Position numbers and translations under genes: made by a program | Notes under the pieces: generated by a model | What the model was told of the DNA's origin: nothing | Databases searched by the model: none | Seen by the model: the letters and a program-made list of their open reading frames with translations, nothing else | Assembly: GCA_035535055.1 (NCBI GenBank) | Contig: DATLQT010000071.1 | Location: 1 to 64,000, forward strand | DNA: 64,000 nt | Source of the DNA: UBA6019 sp035535055 | Lineage (GTDB): Bacteria; Chloroflexota; Dormibacteria; Dormibacterales; Dormibacteraceae | Direction of reading: 5' to 3' | In this document: positions 52,528 to 59,965 of the stretch, one piece after another | Layout of the letters: every line of letters starts with the position of its first letter | Position numbering within the stretch: position 1 is the first letter of the stretch

Positions 52528-52812
52528 ATGGCTACAGTGAGAATCCCGGGCCCGCTCCGGACCCTCTCGCGCGGCGAGGCCGCGATCGAGGTGGGGGCGG
52601 GCGACCTGCGCAGCACGATCGAAGAGCTCGAAAGCCGCTATCCCGGCTTCCGCGAGCGCCTGCTCGACCCTTCGGGCAACCTCCGCCAGTTCGTCAACGT
52701 CTACCTCAACGACGAGGACATCCGCTTCGGCGGCGGCCTCGACTCCAAGGTCGGCGAGCGGGACGAGGTGTCGATCATCCCCGCGGTCGCCGGAGGCCTC
52801 ATCCGGTCCTAG
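52528..52812 (+). CDS. ThiS/MoaD-family sulfur carrier protein with C-terminal extension (CysO-like)
   Basis: This 94-residue beta-grasp protein reads MATVRIPGPLRTLSRG at the start and SIIPAVAGG near the end, very like CysO, the sulfur carrier of a cysteine pathway in Mycobacterium. Carriers of this type end at Gly-Gly, which is adenylated and loaded with sulfur. Here four residues (LIRS) follow the Gly-Gly, so a protease would have to trim them. It lies three bases after thrC and 14 bases before the NIL gene. Confidence 0.88.
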   Translation: MATVRIPGPLRTLSRGEAAIEVGAGDLRSTIEELESRYPGFRERLLDPSGNLRQFVNVYLNDEDIRFGGGLDSKVGERDEVSIIPAVAGGLIRS

Positions 52813-52815
52813 ACT
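52810..52815 (+). promoter_or_regulatory. putative -10 box (TAGACT) upstream of the NIL-domain gene
   Basis: TAGACT overlaps the stop codon of the sulfur carrier gene and ends eleven bases before the ATG at 52827. It could give a separate near-leaderless transcript for the NIL protein. Confidence 0.35.
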
Positions 52816-52826
52816 TCGCTCCCGAC

Positions 52827-53066
52827 ATGGCTCGGAGGCGCGTCCGCTTGATCTTCGGTAAGGACCTGGTGACCGAGCCGGTCATCTATCACCTGGGCAA
52901 GAACTACGCGGTCGTGACCAACATCCGGCGGGCCGACGTCACCCGCGAGGAAGGTTGGGTGGTACTGGAGATGACCGGGGAGCCGGACGAGCTCGACCGG
53001 GGCGTCGCCTATCTCGAGTCACGCGGCGTCCGCGTCGAACCGGTCGAGGGCGACGTCATCGAGTAA
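52827..53066 (+). CDS. NIL-domain protein
   Basis: This 79-residue ferredoxin-like protein has LIFGKDLVTEPVIYHLGKNYAVVTNIRRADV, typical of the NIL domain found at the C-terminus of the methionine transporter ATPase MetN and as single-domain proteins. Small NIL proteins cluster with sulfur carrier and homocysteine or threonine genes. A ligand-binding or sulfur-relay role is plausible, but the function is not established. Confidence 0.85.
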   Translation: MARRRVRLIFGKDLVTEPVIYHLGKNYAVVTNIRRADVTREEGWVVLEMTGEPDELDRGVAYLESRGVRVEPVEGDVIE

Positions 53067-53153
53067 GAAGCGGGCTGGATAGGCGCAGCGCCCGGTACCA
53101 GCCCGCGATCTCGGTTGTCGGAGGCCGCGTTGCTCCCATGGAGAAGTGGAGTG
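53067..53153. other. short intergenic stretch before the decayed ABM gene
   Basis: This holds no gene. GGAGTGATG at 53148-53156 may be the old ribosome binding site and start of the decayed monooxygenase-like gene. Confidence 0.3.
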
Positions 53154-53764
53154 ATGTCCGGACGATTGACACGCATCAAGGGTCCGCGGAGGGACTCGAG
53201 GAGAGCATCCGCACCTTCGAGGAGAGGGTGGTCCCGAAGGCGCGGCGAGCCAGGCTTGGTGGGCGTGGCCCTGCTCGTCAACCGGGAGATGAGCGAGGGC
53301 GTGGCCATCGCCTACTGGAAGGACCGGGACTCCTTGGAAGCGAGCGCTGAGCGCGCGAAACAGATTCGAGCTATGGCCGCCTCGGCGTCGGGTGAGACGA
53401 TCGCAGGCGTCGAGAGCGGCGAGATCGTGTCGATGGAGAGGTCGGCGGATCCGGCCCCGGGCACCTTCGCCCCCTCAACAGCCGACGCCAACCAGATCAG
53501 ATCGACGCGGCGATCGCCACTTAAAGGTCCGAGGTGGTGCCGCTCCTGAAATCCGGGCTTCCGCTCGGTGGTGATGAGCGTGAACCGCGAGAGCGGCCGC
53601 ACCATGGTCGGCAGCGTCTGGGCCACCGAGCCCGATCGCGCCAACAGCGAGGCCAAGCTGGCCGAGCTGCGCAAGAAGACGACCGCCACCGCGGGCGCGC
53701 CGAGGGCGACGGTGGAACTGTTCGAGGTTGTCTACGCGGTATCCGGGCGGGGGCGCCGGCCGGC
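53154..53764 (+). pseudogene. decayed tandem antibiotic-biosynthesis-monooxygenase-like (ABM) protein
   Basis: Reading across frames gives two ferredoxin-like ABM modules. Module 1 runs from MSGRLTRIKG through GLEESIRTFEERVVPKAR to GVALLVNREMSEGVAIAYWK and GETIAGVESGEIV, in at least three frame segments (breaks near 53185 and 53255). Module 2 is VMSVNRESGRTMVGSVWATEPDRANSEAKLAELRKK...ATVELFEVVYAV (about 53570-53740), in another frame. Such dimeric alpha/beta-barrel proteins often bind heme or flavin or act on quinones. The frame breaks make a working protein unlikely. Confidence 0.55.
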
Positions 53765-53790
53765 TCCGAGGTCATCGGCCGGGCGGCCGC

Positions 53791-53796
53791 TAACCT
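53791..53796 (+). promoter_or_regulatory. putative -10 box (TAACCT) for mnmA
   Basis: TAACCT ends ten bases before the mnmA ATG at 53807, compatible with a near-leaderless mRNA. The bases before the ATG (TTCGCGAG) offer only a weak ribosome binding site. Confidence 0.35.
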
Positions 53797-53806
53797 GATT
53801 CGCGAG

Positions 53807-54862
53807 ATGAAGGTTGCGGTCGCCCTCTCCGGCGGGGTCGACTCCTCGGTCGCCGCGGCGTTGCTCGCCGCCTCCGGCCACGAGGTGGTCGGGATCACCC
53901 TCCAGCAGTGGCCGCGCGAGGACGAGGTGGAGCTCGAGAAGCACGGCGGCTGCTGCTCGCTCTCGGCGGTCTCTGACGCTCGCCGGGTGGCGGGCATCCT
54001 CGGCATCCCCTACTACGTGTGGAACCTCGAGCGTGAGTTCGGGGAGCGCGTGATCCGGCCCTTCCACGCAGCCTACCTCACCGGACGAACGCCGAACCCG
54101 TGCCTGTCCTGCAACGCTTTCGTGCGCTTCGATCTGATGCTCTCGCGGGTGCTTGCGCTGGGGTTCGACGCGATGGCTACTGGGCACTACGCGCGGATCC
54201 TGCACGGGCCCACCGGACCTGAGCTGCACGCGGGCGTCGACCCCGGCAAGGACCAGTCGTACATGCTCTACCACCTCTCAGAGGCGCGCCTCGAGCGGCT
54301 GTTCTTCCCGCTCGGCGAGATGACCAAGACGGAGACCCGCTCCCACGCCGTGGAGTTCGGGCTGCCGGTGGCGGCAAAGAAGGAGTCGCAGGAGATCTGC
54401 TTCGTGCCGCCCGGGCGGACGGCCGAATACCTGGCGGCGCGGCTGCCGGTCGCGCCGGGGCCGATGGTCAACTCCGAAGGCCGCGAGGTCGGCACCCACC
54501 GGGGGACTCCGCTCTACACGGTCGGCCAGCGGACCGGGTGGCTCTCGCTCGCGGACCCGGGCCCGTGGTACGTGCTCCGCATCGAGCCGGCGTCCAACCG
54601 CCTGGTAGTGGGGCGGGCGGCCGAGCAGGGGGTGAGGGCGGTTCGGCTGGAGTCGCTTTCGTTCGTGGACGGCTCGGTGGCTGCGGACGCCCTGGAATGC
54701 TCGGCTCGACTTCGCTACCGGGCGCGGCCGGTCCCGGCGCGGCTGGTGGGTTCGACCCTGGAGCTTTCGGAGCCGGTGGCTGGAGCGGCGCCGGGCCAGG
54801 CGGCGGTGCTCTACTCGGGCAGCCGGGTGCTGGGTGGGGGAATCATCGCCTCAAACTCCTGA
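53807..54862 (+). CDS. mnmA: tRNA-specific 2-thiouridylase
   Basis: MnmA puts sulfur on U34 of Glu, Gln and Lys tRNAs. The 351 residues contain the PP-loop VALSGGVDSSVAAALL, HGGCCSLSAVSDARRVA, the catalytic cysteines in NPCLSCNAFVRFD and KESQEICFV, and the tRNA-interacting segment GVDPGKDQSYMLY. The C-terminal beta domain is complete. The ATG at 53807 gives the normal N-terminus. The gene is intact although it follows a decayed locus. Confidence 0.97.
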   Translation: MKVAVALSGGVDSSVAAALLAASGHEVVGITLQQWPREDEVELEKHGGCCSLSAVSDARRVAGILGIPYYVWNLEREFGERVIRPFHAAYLTGRTPNPCLSCNAFVRFDLMLSRVLALGFDAMATGHYARILHGPTGPELHAGVDPGKDQSYMLYHLSEARLERLFFPLGEMTKTETRSHAVEFGLPVAAKKESQEICFVPPGRTAEYLAARLPVAPGPMVNSEGREVGTHRGTPLYTVGQRTGWLSLADPGPWYVLRIEPASNRLVVGRAAEQGVRAVRLESLSFVDGSVAADALECSARLRYRARPVPARLVGSTLELSEPVAGAAPGQAAVLYSGSRVLGGGIIASNS

Positions 54863-54879
54863 ACGTTATAGCGACGGCG

Positions 54880-54885
54880 TAGGCT
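54880..54885 (+). promoter_or_regulatory. putative -10 box (TAGGCT) upstream of the acidic protein gene
   Basis: TAGGCT ends nine bases before the ATG at 54895. AGAGAG lies next to the start codon, too close to serve as a standard ribosome binding site, so the transcript could be leaderless. Confidence 0.35.
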
Positions 54886-54894
54886 CTTAGAGAG

Positions 54895-55239
54895 ATGGCC
54901 GAGAATCGCCCCCCCGACCAGGAAGAAGAGGACGACCCCGAGCTCTACGCCGACGATGGCTACGTCGAGCTGGGCGTGGCCGATACCGGCACCATGCAGG
55001 AGGTCGACACCTCTTCCGAGTCCCTCCTCGAGGAGGAGGAGGAACGCGAGGAGCTGGACGACCGGCCCCGGCCTCGGATGCACCCGGGTGAGCCCAACCC
55101 GCCGCTGGTGCAGAGGCAGGCGGACGCGTCGGACGCCATCGACCGCGGCTTCATGGAGGACCGCGAAGGGGAGCGGGACGAGGAGGAGGGACGCTCGCCC
55201 TCCAACGCCGAGACCATCGACCCGCTGGAGGAGACCTAA
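54895..55239 (+). CDS. hypothetical acidic, probably disordered protein
   Basis: This 114-residue protein is very rich in Glu and Asp (EEEDDPELY, EEEEEREELDD, EGERDEEEG), with no cysteine and no hydrophobic core. I do not recognise a family. It is probably intrinsically disordered. It lies between mnmA and the nuo-like cluster. The periodic third-base GC matches real coding sequence, which is why I keep it. Confidence 0.6.
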   Translation: MAENRPPDQEEEDDPELYADDGYVELGVADTGTMQEVDTSSESLLEEEEEREELDDRPRPRMHPGEPNPPLVQRQADASDAIDRGFMEDREGERDEEEGRSPSNAETIDPLEET

Positions 55240-55444
55240 CCGGGCAACTCGCCACCGGGAATGCTGATCTCGGGACTCAGCACCGGCGGCCTTCCTCTGA
55301 CCATCGGAGTTCTCTGACCCTCCATCCAACCCCCCACCCTTGGGGAGTTCTGACGGCGGCTTTGGGAGGTTATTCGGGGGCCGATGGGATGCGCAAGGAT
55401 GGCGGTTGAGAACGGCGCGCCTGCCATACTCAATCCCCGCAAAG

Positions 55445-55666
55445 ATGCAATCGCTGCTCGACCGGCTCGCCGCGCTCGACGCGGCCCGGCTGGTCGCGGT
55501 CTCGGGAGCGCTGATCATCCTGCTCCTGACCGCCGCCTGGGTCGTCTCCGCGGTGGTCGGCCGGGTGGACGCCGCCGCCCTCGTGGGCGTGGTCGTGGCG
55601 GTCGTGGTCGCCCTGATCGGGCTCCTGTATGCTTTCGAACTCGGAACTCCGCCCGCCTCGGTGTAG
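55445..55666 (+). CDS. small two-helix membrane protein
   Basis: This 73-residue protein has an amphipathic start (MQSLLDRLAALDAARL) and two hydrophobic helices (VSGALIILLLTAAWVVSAVV and ALVGVVVAVVVALIGLLYAF). I do not recognise it. It directly precedes nuoJ by 18 bases, in the position where a small or divergent NADH dehydrogenase subunit might lie. The upstream 205 bases (55240-55444) hold no other gene. They contain a possible -35 TTGAGA at 55406 and -10 CATACT at 55425 with a short 13-base spacer. Confidence 0.55.
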   Translation: MQSLLDRLAALDAARLVAVSGALIILLLTAAWVVSAVVGRVDAAALVGVVVAVVVALIGLLYAFELGTPPASV

Positions 55667-55684
55667 GCAGAAGGTAACTCAGCT

Positions 55685-56161
55685 TTGGACACCCTCCACT
55701 CGGTGCTCTTCTACGCGTTCGCGGCCGTGACCGTGGCTGGGGGCTTGGTCGCAGCGCTGCTCGAGGCGCGTTCGCGCGTGCTCGGTCTGGGCCTAGTCGC
55801 GATCGGCGTCGCCGGCCTGCTGGGCGACCTCGACGCCGGCTTCGCCGCCATCGTGACCCTGGTCTCGCTGGGGGCTTGCGCGATCCTGATCCTCCAGCTG
55901 CCGCAGGCGGCAGCCGAGGAGCCGAACGGGTTCGGCCAGCAGCTCGGTGCCGCCTTGGCTGGTCTCGTCTTCCTGGCCCTCGCCTACGTCGCCTTCAAAG
56001 GGTCCTACTTCGGCGGCGGCTGGAACGCCGGCCTATTCAACTCCGCGGCGCTCGGCCGCCTCCTCTTCACCCGTGACGCGCTATCGGTCGAGTCCCTCGG
56101 CGGCGCGCTCTTGGTCGCATTGGTGACCAGCCGGCGCCTGGTCAGGGAGCGCCGGCGGTGA
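55685..56161 (+). CDS. nuoJ: NADH-quinone oxidoreductase subunit J-like protein
   Basis: This 158-residue protein has about five membrane helices. It starts LHSVLFYAFAAVTVAGGLVAALL like NuoJ and is followed by nuoK, nuoL, nuoM and nuoN homologues in standard order. The third helix, which in NuoJ carries a conserved Tyr (VYAGAVMVLF), reads VTLVSLGACAILIL, so the Tyr is absent. Assignment rests on order and length more than on motifs. The start is TTG 55685. It overlaps nuoK by four bases (GTGA). Confidence 0.7.
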   Translation: MDTLHSVLFYAFAAVTVAGGLVAALLEARSRVLGLGLVAIGVAGLLGDLDAGFAAIVTLVSLGACAILILQLPQAAAEEPNGFGQQLGAALAGLVFLALAYVAFKGSYFGGGWNAGLFNSAALGRLLFTRDALSVESLGGALLVALVTSRRLVRERRR

Positions 56162-56430
56162 GCGTCGGGATCGTCCACTTCCTCTTCGTGGGGGCCTTCC
56201 TCTTCGCGGCCGGAGCCTTCTTGGTCGCGCGCCGCGCGGCCGGACCCCCCGGCCTCGCCGGCGTCCCGCTGATGCTGGGTGGCGCCGGCGTCGACCTGGC
56301 AGCGATCGCCCGCTTCGCCACCGGCACCCACGACCAGCTCGCGGGCCAGGAGTTCGCCATCATCGCAGCGGGCTTCGCGCTCGCCGTGGTTGCGCTCGGC
56401 ACCCGGCTGGCGGCGGAGACATCGCGCTGA
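56158..56430 (+). CDS. nuoK: NADH-quinone oxidoreductase subunit K-like protein lacking the conserved glutamates
   Basis: This 90-residue protein has three membrane helices in the NuoK arrangement, including GQEFAIIAAGFALAVVALG where NuoK has GQxFALxVITVAAAEAAIG. In E. coli NuoK, Glu36 and Glu72 in helices 2 and 3 are central to proton transfer. Here helix 2 reads GVPLMLGGAGVDLAAIA and helix 3 has no Glu. It therefore looks like NuoK with the charged path removed. The start overlaps nuoJ and the stop overlaps the likely CTG start of nuoL. Confidence 0.75.
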   Translation: MSVGIVHFLFVGAFLFAAGAFLVARRAAGPPGLAGVPLMLGGAGVDLAAIARFATGTHDQLAGQEFAIIAAGFALAVVALGTRLAAETSR

Positions 56431-58346
56431 CGGCCCAGCTCGCCCTCCTGACGACCGCCACTGCCGCACGATCGAGCGCGGGCTTTCACTTCGATCCGTC
56501 GACCACGCTGAGCTGGTCGGTTCCGCTTATCCTGCTCGGGCCGCTGGCGGTGGTCGCGATCATCGCCCTCGGCGTCAGGGGCCGGCGGACGGCCGCCAAC
56601 CTGGCGGTTCTGGCACCTCTGGCCTCGCTGGTCGGGGTCGCTCTGGCGGGCGCTTCGCAGTTCAAAACGTCGCCGCCGTACACCGGGTCTTACGAGTGGC
56701 TCAACGTCGCAACCGCGTTCAGCGGCCCCGCCCGCTTCCAGACCTACATCACGGACATCGGCATCCGGGTCACCCACCTGACCACCCTGCTAATGGCCTG
56801 CGCTCTGGTGATCTCGCTCGCCGTCCTCGCCTGGAGCCGCGCCGGCGCCCGCGGCGAGCCGTCCCCGGCACGCTATTACGGCCTGCTGACCCTGCTCCTG
56901 GCGTGCACGCTGGGAGTGATCGTCAGCACCGACCTCTCCGAGATCTACGTTTTCTGGGGTGTCGCCGCGATCGCCAGCTGGCTGCTCCTCTCGAACGCCT
57001 GGGCCGACCCGGCCTCAACCCTGGCGGCCCGCCTCTCGCTGGCGGTGCCGGCGATCAGCGACCTGTCCCTGCTGGCGGGAATCGCGGTCCTCTATTCGCG
57101 CTACGGACAGCTGGCCATCGACCAGCTGATCCCGGGCATGACCCAGCTCGGGCCACAGCCCAAGAGCCTCGGGGTGGCGGCGATCTTGATCCTGGTCGGC
57201 GCCGTGGGGCGGTTGGGGCTCTTCCCCTTCCAGGGCTGGCTCACCGGCGCGGGTCCGGCCTCCGGCGGCGCCCTCGCGGCCGTCCAGGGCTTTTGGACCC
57301 TGATCGTCGCCGGGCTGCTCTACAAGGTGATGCCGATCATCGTCAGCGCCGACCTCCTCACCCACTGGATCCCTGGCAAGTCGCTTGCCGCGACGGCGGC
57401 CGTCAGCGCCGTCCTGCTGCCGCTGCTGGGGCTGGCCAGCCTTGACGTGCGCAAGGCGGTGATCGCCTCCGGGATCGGCGTCTCGGCTATCGCGGTGCTC
57501 GCCTTCACCCGCCCCGGCGACGTCGCCGCGGCCGCGGTTCTGCTGGCCGTGACCGGCCTCGCCCGGACGGCGGCCACGCTTGCGACCGGCAGCCTGGTCG
57601 CCGGCATGCGGACCTCGCTGATCAACGAGATGGGGGAGGGCTGGCGCCGGATGCGCCTCTCCGTCGCCGCGCTGCCGCTCGCCGCGGCAGCCCTGGTCGC
57701 CGGGGTCGGCGTCGTCGCGGGTGGGACGCTCAGGTGGTATTGGGTGCTTGCCTACGCCCTCGGCCTTGGGCTCGCCTCCCTCGGATTTCTCCGCGTCTAC
57801 CTGCTCACGGCTTATCCCTACCTGCCGCGGCGGCGCGGCTTCGATCCCAACCGGGTCCGACCGGCGGCGGAGTCGATGAGCTACCCGCCTCTGGTGCTGG
57901 GGCTGCTCGCCCTCGGCCTCTCGGTGGCCTTCTACTGGCCGTCCTTCCTGGGCTGGACCGACAACCGTCCCCACCCGGCGGGGGACCCTACCCTCTTCGC
58001 CTACTGGCTGGCCGTGCCGGTCGGCGGCGCGCTGCTGGCGACAGTCCTCTTCTCAGTCTCTCGCAGCAGCGGTGCCCGCCTCACCACCACGGCCGCCGCC
58101 GGCTGGGAGCGGGTTGCATTCCGCGGCCGGTTGGTGCTCGACCGGCTGCTCGTCGAGCCTGCCCTGACCCTCGCCGAGCGGACCGAGGACGACGTGGTCC
58201 CGGGCGCGGAGGACAACCTGCGGCAGCTGGTGGAGGAATCGGCTCAACTGGTGCGCCGGCCGCTGGCGGTGATCCCGATCCTGGTCGGGGTGGCGGTCCT
58301 GCTGGCGGTGATCGCCGGCCTGGTCGCTCCGGCCGTGTACCGGTGA
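56427..58346 (+). CDS. nuoL: NADH-quinone oxidoreductase subunit L-like antiporter protein (CTG start)
   Basis: This 639-residue protein has 14 or more helices and the C-terminal extension of NuoL. Recognisable regions are STDLSEIYVFWGVAAIASWLLL and GRLGLFPFQGWLTGAGPASGGALAAVQGFWTLIVAGLL. Compared with E. coli, the helix 5 Glu is Gly (FWG), the helix 7 Lys is Arg (GRLG) and the helix 8 His is Gln. The first canonical start, GTG 56550, lies inside helix 1. CTG 56427 overlaps the nuoK stop (CTGA) and gives a complete first helix. Confidence 0.8.
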   Translation: MTAQLALLTTATAARSSAGFHFDPSTTLSWSVPLILLGPLAVVAIIALGVRGRRTAANLAVLAPLASLVGVALAGASQFKTSPPYTGSYEWLNVATAFSGPARFQTYITDIGIRVTHLTTLLMACALVISLAVLAWSRAGARGEPSPARYYGLLTLLLACTLGVIVSTDLSEIYVFWGVAAIASWLLLSNAWADPASTLAARLSLAVPAISDLSLLAGIAVLYSRYGQLAIDQLIPGMTQLGPQPKSLGVAAILILVGAVGRLGLFPFQGWLTGAGPASGGALAAVQGFWTLIVAGLLYKVMPIIVSADLLTHWIPGKSLAATAAVSAVLLPLLGLASLDVRKAVIASGIGVSAIAVLAFTRPGDVAAAAVLLAVTGLARTAATLATGSLVAGMRTSLINEMGEGWRRMRLSVAALPLAAAALVAGVGVVAGGTLRWYWVLAYALGLGLASLGFLRVYLLTAYPYLPRRRGFDPNRVRPAAESMSYPPLVLGLLALGLSVAFYWPSFLGWTDNRPHPAGDPTLFAYWLAVPVGGALLATVLFSVSRSSGARLTTTAAAGWERVAFRGRLVLDRLLVEPALTLAERTEDDVVPGAEDNLRQLVEESAQLVRRPLAVIPILVGVAVLLAVIAGLVAPAVYR

Positions 58347-59965
58347 ACCTCCTCTTCCTCGCCGCGACCCCGGTAGCCGCGGCGACCGCCGTTCCGAGCC
58401 CGTCGCCGAGCCCGATCTCTCCCTTCGGACCGACCATCATCCACTTCAACTTCCTGCTCAGCACCCTCGTCTGGGCGCCGGTCGTAGCCGCCGTCGTGAT
58501 CGCGCTGATGCCCAATGCGCGGGGACGCTACGACCGCGCCATCCTCCAGGTGGCGTTCTGGACCAACGCCTTCCTCGCCTTCCTCTCGCTGGTCACCTAC
58601 AACCAGGCCAACCTCTTCAGCTCGGCACCGCAGTACGAGGAGAACTACCCCTGGCTGCCCGCGCTGGGCATCAACTACCACCTCGGCGTGGACGGCGTGA
58701 CCGTCCCGCTGCTGCTGGTCGGCTCCATCGTGGGTCTCGTCGCGGTGCTCGCCTCGACGGGGATCCGGGAGCGCGTCCGCGAGTACTTCGTCCTCCTGCT
58801 GCTGGTCGAGGCGACCGTCAACGGCGTGCTCTGCGCGCGCGATATGTTCCTGCTGGTCGTGTTTTGGGGCGCCGGCGTTCTCCCCGTCGCGCTCCTCGTC
58901 GCCGGGTGGGGAGGGCCTCTGCGGCGTGCTGCGGCCGGCCGCTATCTGGCCTACGGCGCGGTAGGGACCGCCGCCCTCTCCGCGGTGGCGCTCATCCTCT
59001 ACGCGACGACCGGGGGGGTCAGCTTCGACTTCGACTTCCTGGTCCACGCGAACCTTGGCGACCGACTGCAGGTGGTGATCGGCGTGCTTCTGCTGATCGT
59101 CGCCTTCACCCGGCTCCCGCTGCTACCGTTCCACGGCTGGGCGCGCGATCTCTTCGCCGAGGCGACGCCGGGGGTGGCGGTGCTTGTCGCCGGGATCACC
59201 GCGCGGCTCGGCGGCTACCTGTTGATCCGCCTGCTGGTTTCCAACCAGCACGACGGCGCCACCCTGCTGGCGCCCTTCCTCGGCTTCTTCGCCGCGGCGA
59301 CGGTCGTCTACGCCGCGTTGATGATGCTGCGCACGAGGGACATTCGCCGTTTCGGCTCTTACGCGTCGATGCTTCCCGGCGGGGTGTTCGCAATCGGGAT
59401 CGCCGGCCTGTCCTCGCTGGCCCTGCTCGGCGCGACCTTCGAGCTGATCGCCGGCGGGCTCGCGGCGGCACTGGTGGTCGGGGTGACGGCGACCATGGCC
59501 GATCGCGCCCAGACCCGCGACTTCGGACTGATGGGCGGACTCGCAATGCGGATGCCGAAGCTCACCTGGCTGTTCCTGCTGGCCGCCATGGCGGTGGTCG
59601 GCGTGCCCGGTTTCGCCTCCTTCATCGCCGAGGCGTTTAGCTTCTTCGGCTCCTTCCTGACCGAGCCGGGCGCGGTCCTGGTGGTGAGCATCGGGCTGGC
59701 GCTGGCCCTGGTCGCTCTCGCCCTGGCGTCGCAGCGGATCCTGTTCGGCCACGTCCGCGGCGACGCGCCGGGGGCTTCCGACGCCTCGCTCTCGGAGATG
59801 TGGTATCTCGGCGCGCTGGTCGGGGTCCTGCTCTGGTGGGGCATCTTCCCCGGCGGCCCGAAGCTTGGCGGCTCGGTGACCATCTTCGATGAGGGGCTTG
59901 TCAATGTGATCAACAACAGCTCGGCGGACATCATGTCCACCTACCCGCCGCTGCCGGGCCAGTGA
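58343..59965 (+). CDS. nuoM: NADH-quinone oxidoreductase subunit M-like antiporter protein
   Basis: This 540-residue protein has about 14 helices and the NuoM regions LGINYHLGVDGVTVPLLLV, FVLLLLVEATVNGVLCARD, LPLLPFHGWARDLFAEATPG and GVPGFASFIAEAFSFFGSF. The helix 5 Glu (LVEAT) and the late Glu (IAEAF) are kept, but the two lysines that form the proton path in E. coli (Lys234 and Lys265) appear as Arg (TRLPLLPFHGW and TARLGGY). It is the least altered member of the set. GTG 58343 overlaps nuoL. Confidence 0.88.
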   Translation: MNLLFLAATPVAAATAVPSPSPSPISPFGPTIIHFNFLLSTLVWAPVVAAVVIALMPNARGRYDRAILQVAFWTNAFLAFLSLVTYNQANLFSSAPQYEENYPWLPALGINYHLGVDGVTVPLLLVGSIVGLVAVLASTGIRERVREYFVLLLLVEATVNGVLCARDMFLLVVFWGAGVLPVALLVAGWGGPLRRAAAGRYLAYGAVGTAALSAVALILYATTGGVSFDFDFLVHANLGDRLQVVIGVLLLIVAFTRLPLLPFHGWARDLFAEATPGVAVLVAGITARLGGYLLIRLLVSNQHDGATLLAPFLGFFAAATVVYAALMMLRTRDIRRFGSYASMLPGGVFAIGIAGLSSLALLGATFELIAGGLAAALVVGVTATMADRAQTRDFGLMGGLAMRMPKLTWLFLLAAMAVVGVPGFASFIAEAFSFFGSFLTEPGAVLVVSIGLALALVALALASQRILFGHVRGDAPGASDASLSEMWYLGALVGVLLWWGIFPGGPKLGGSVTIFDEGLVNVINNSSADIMSTYPPLPGQ

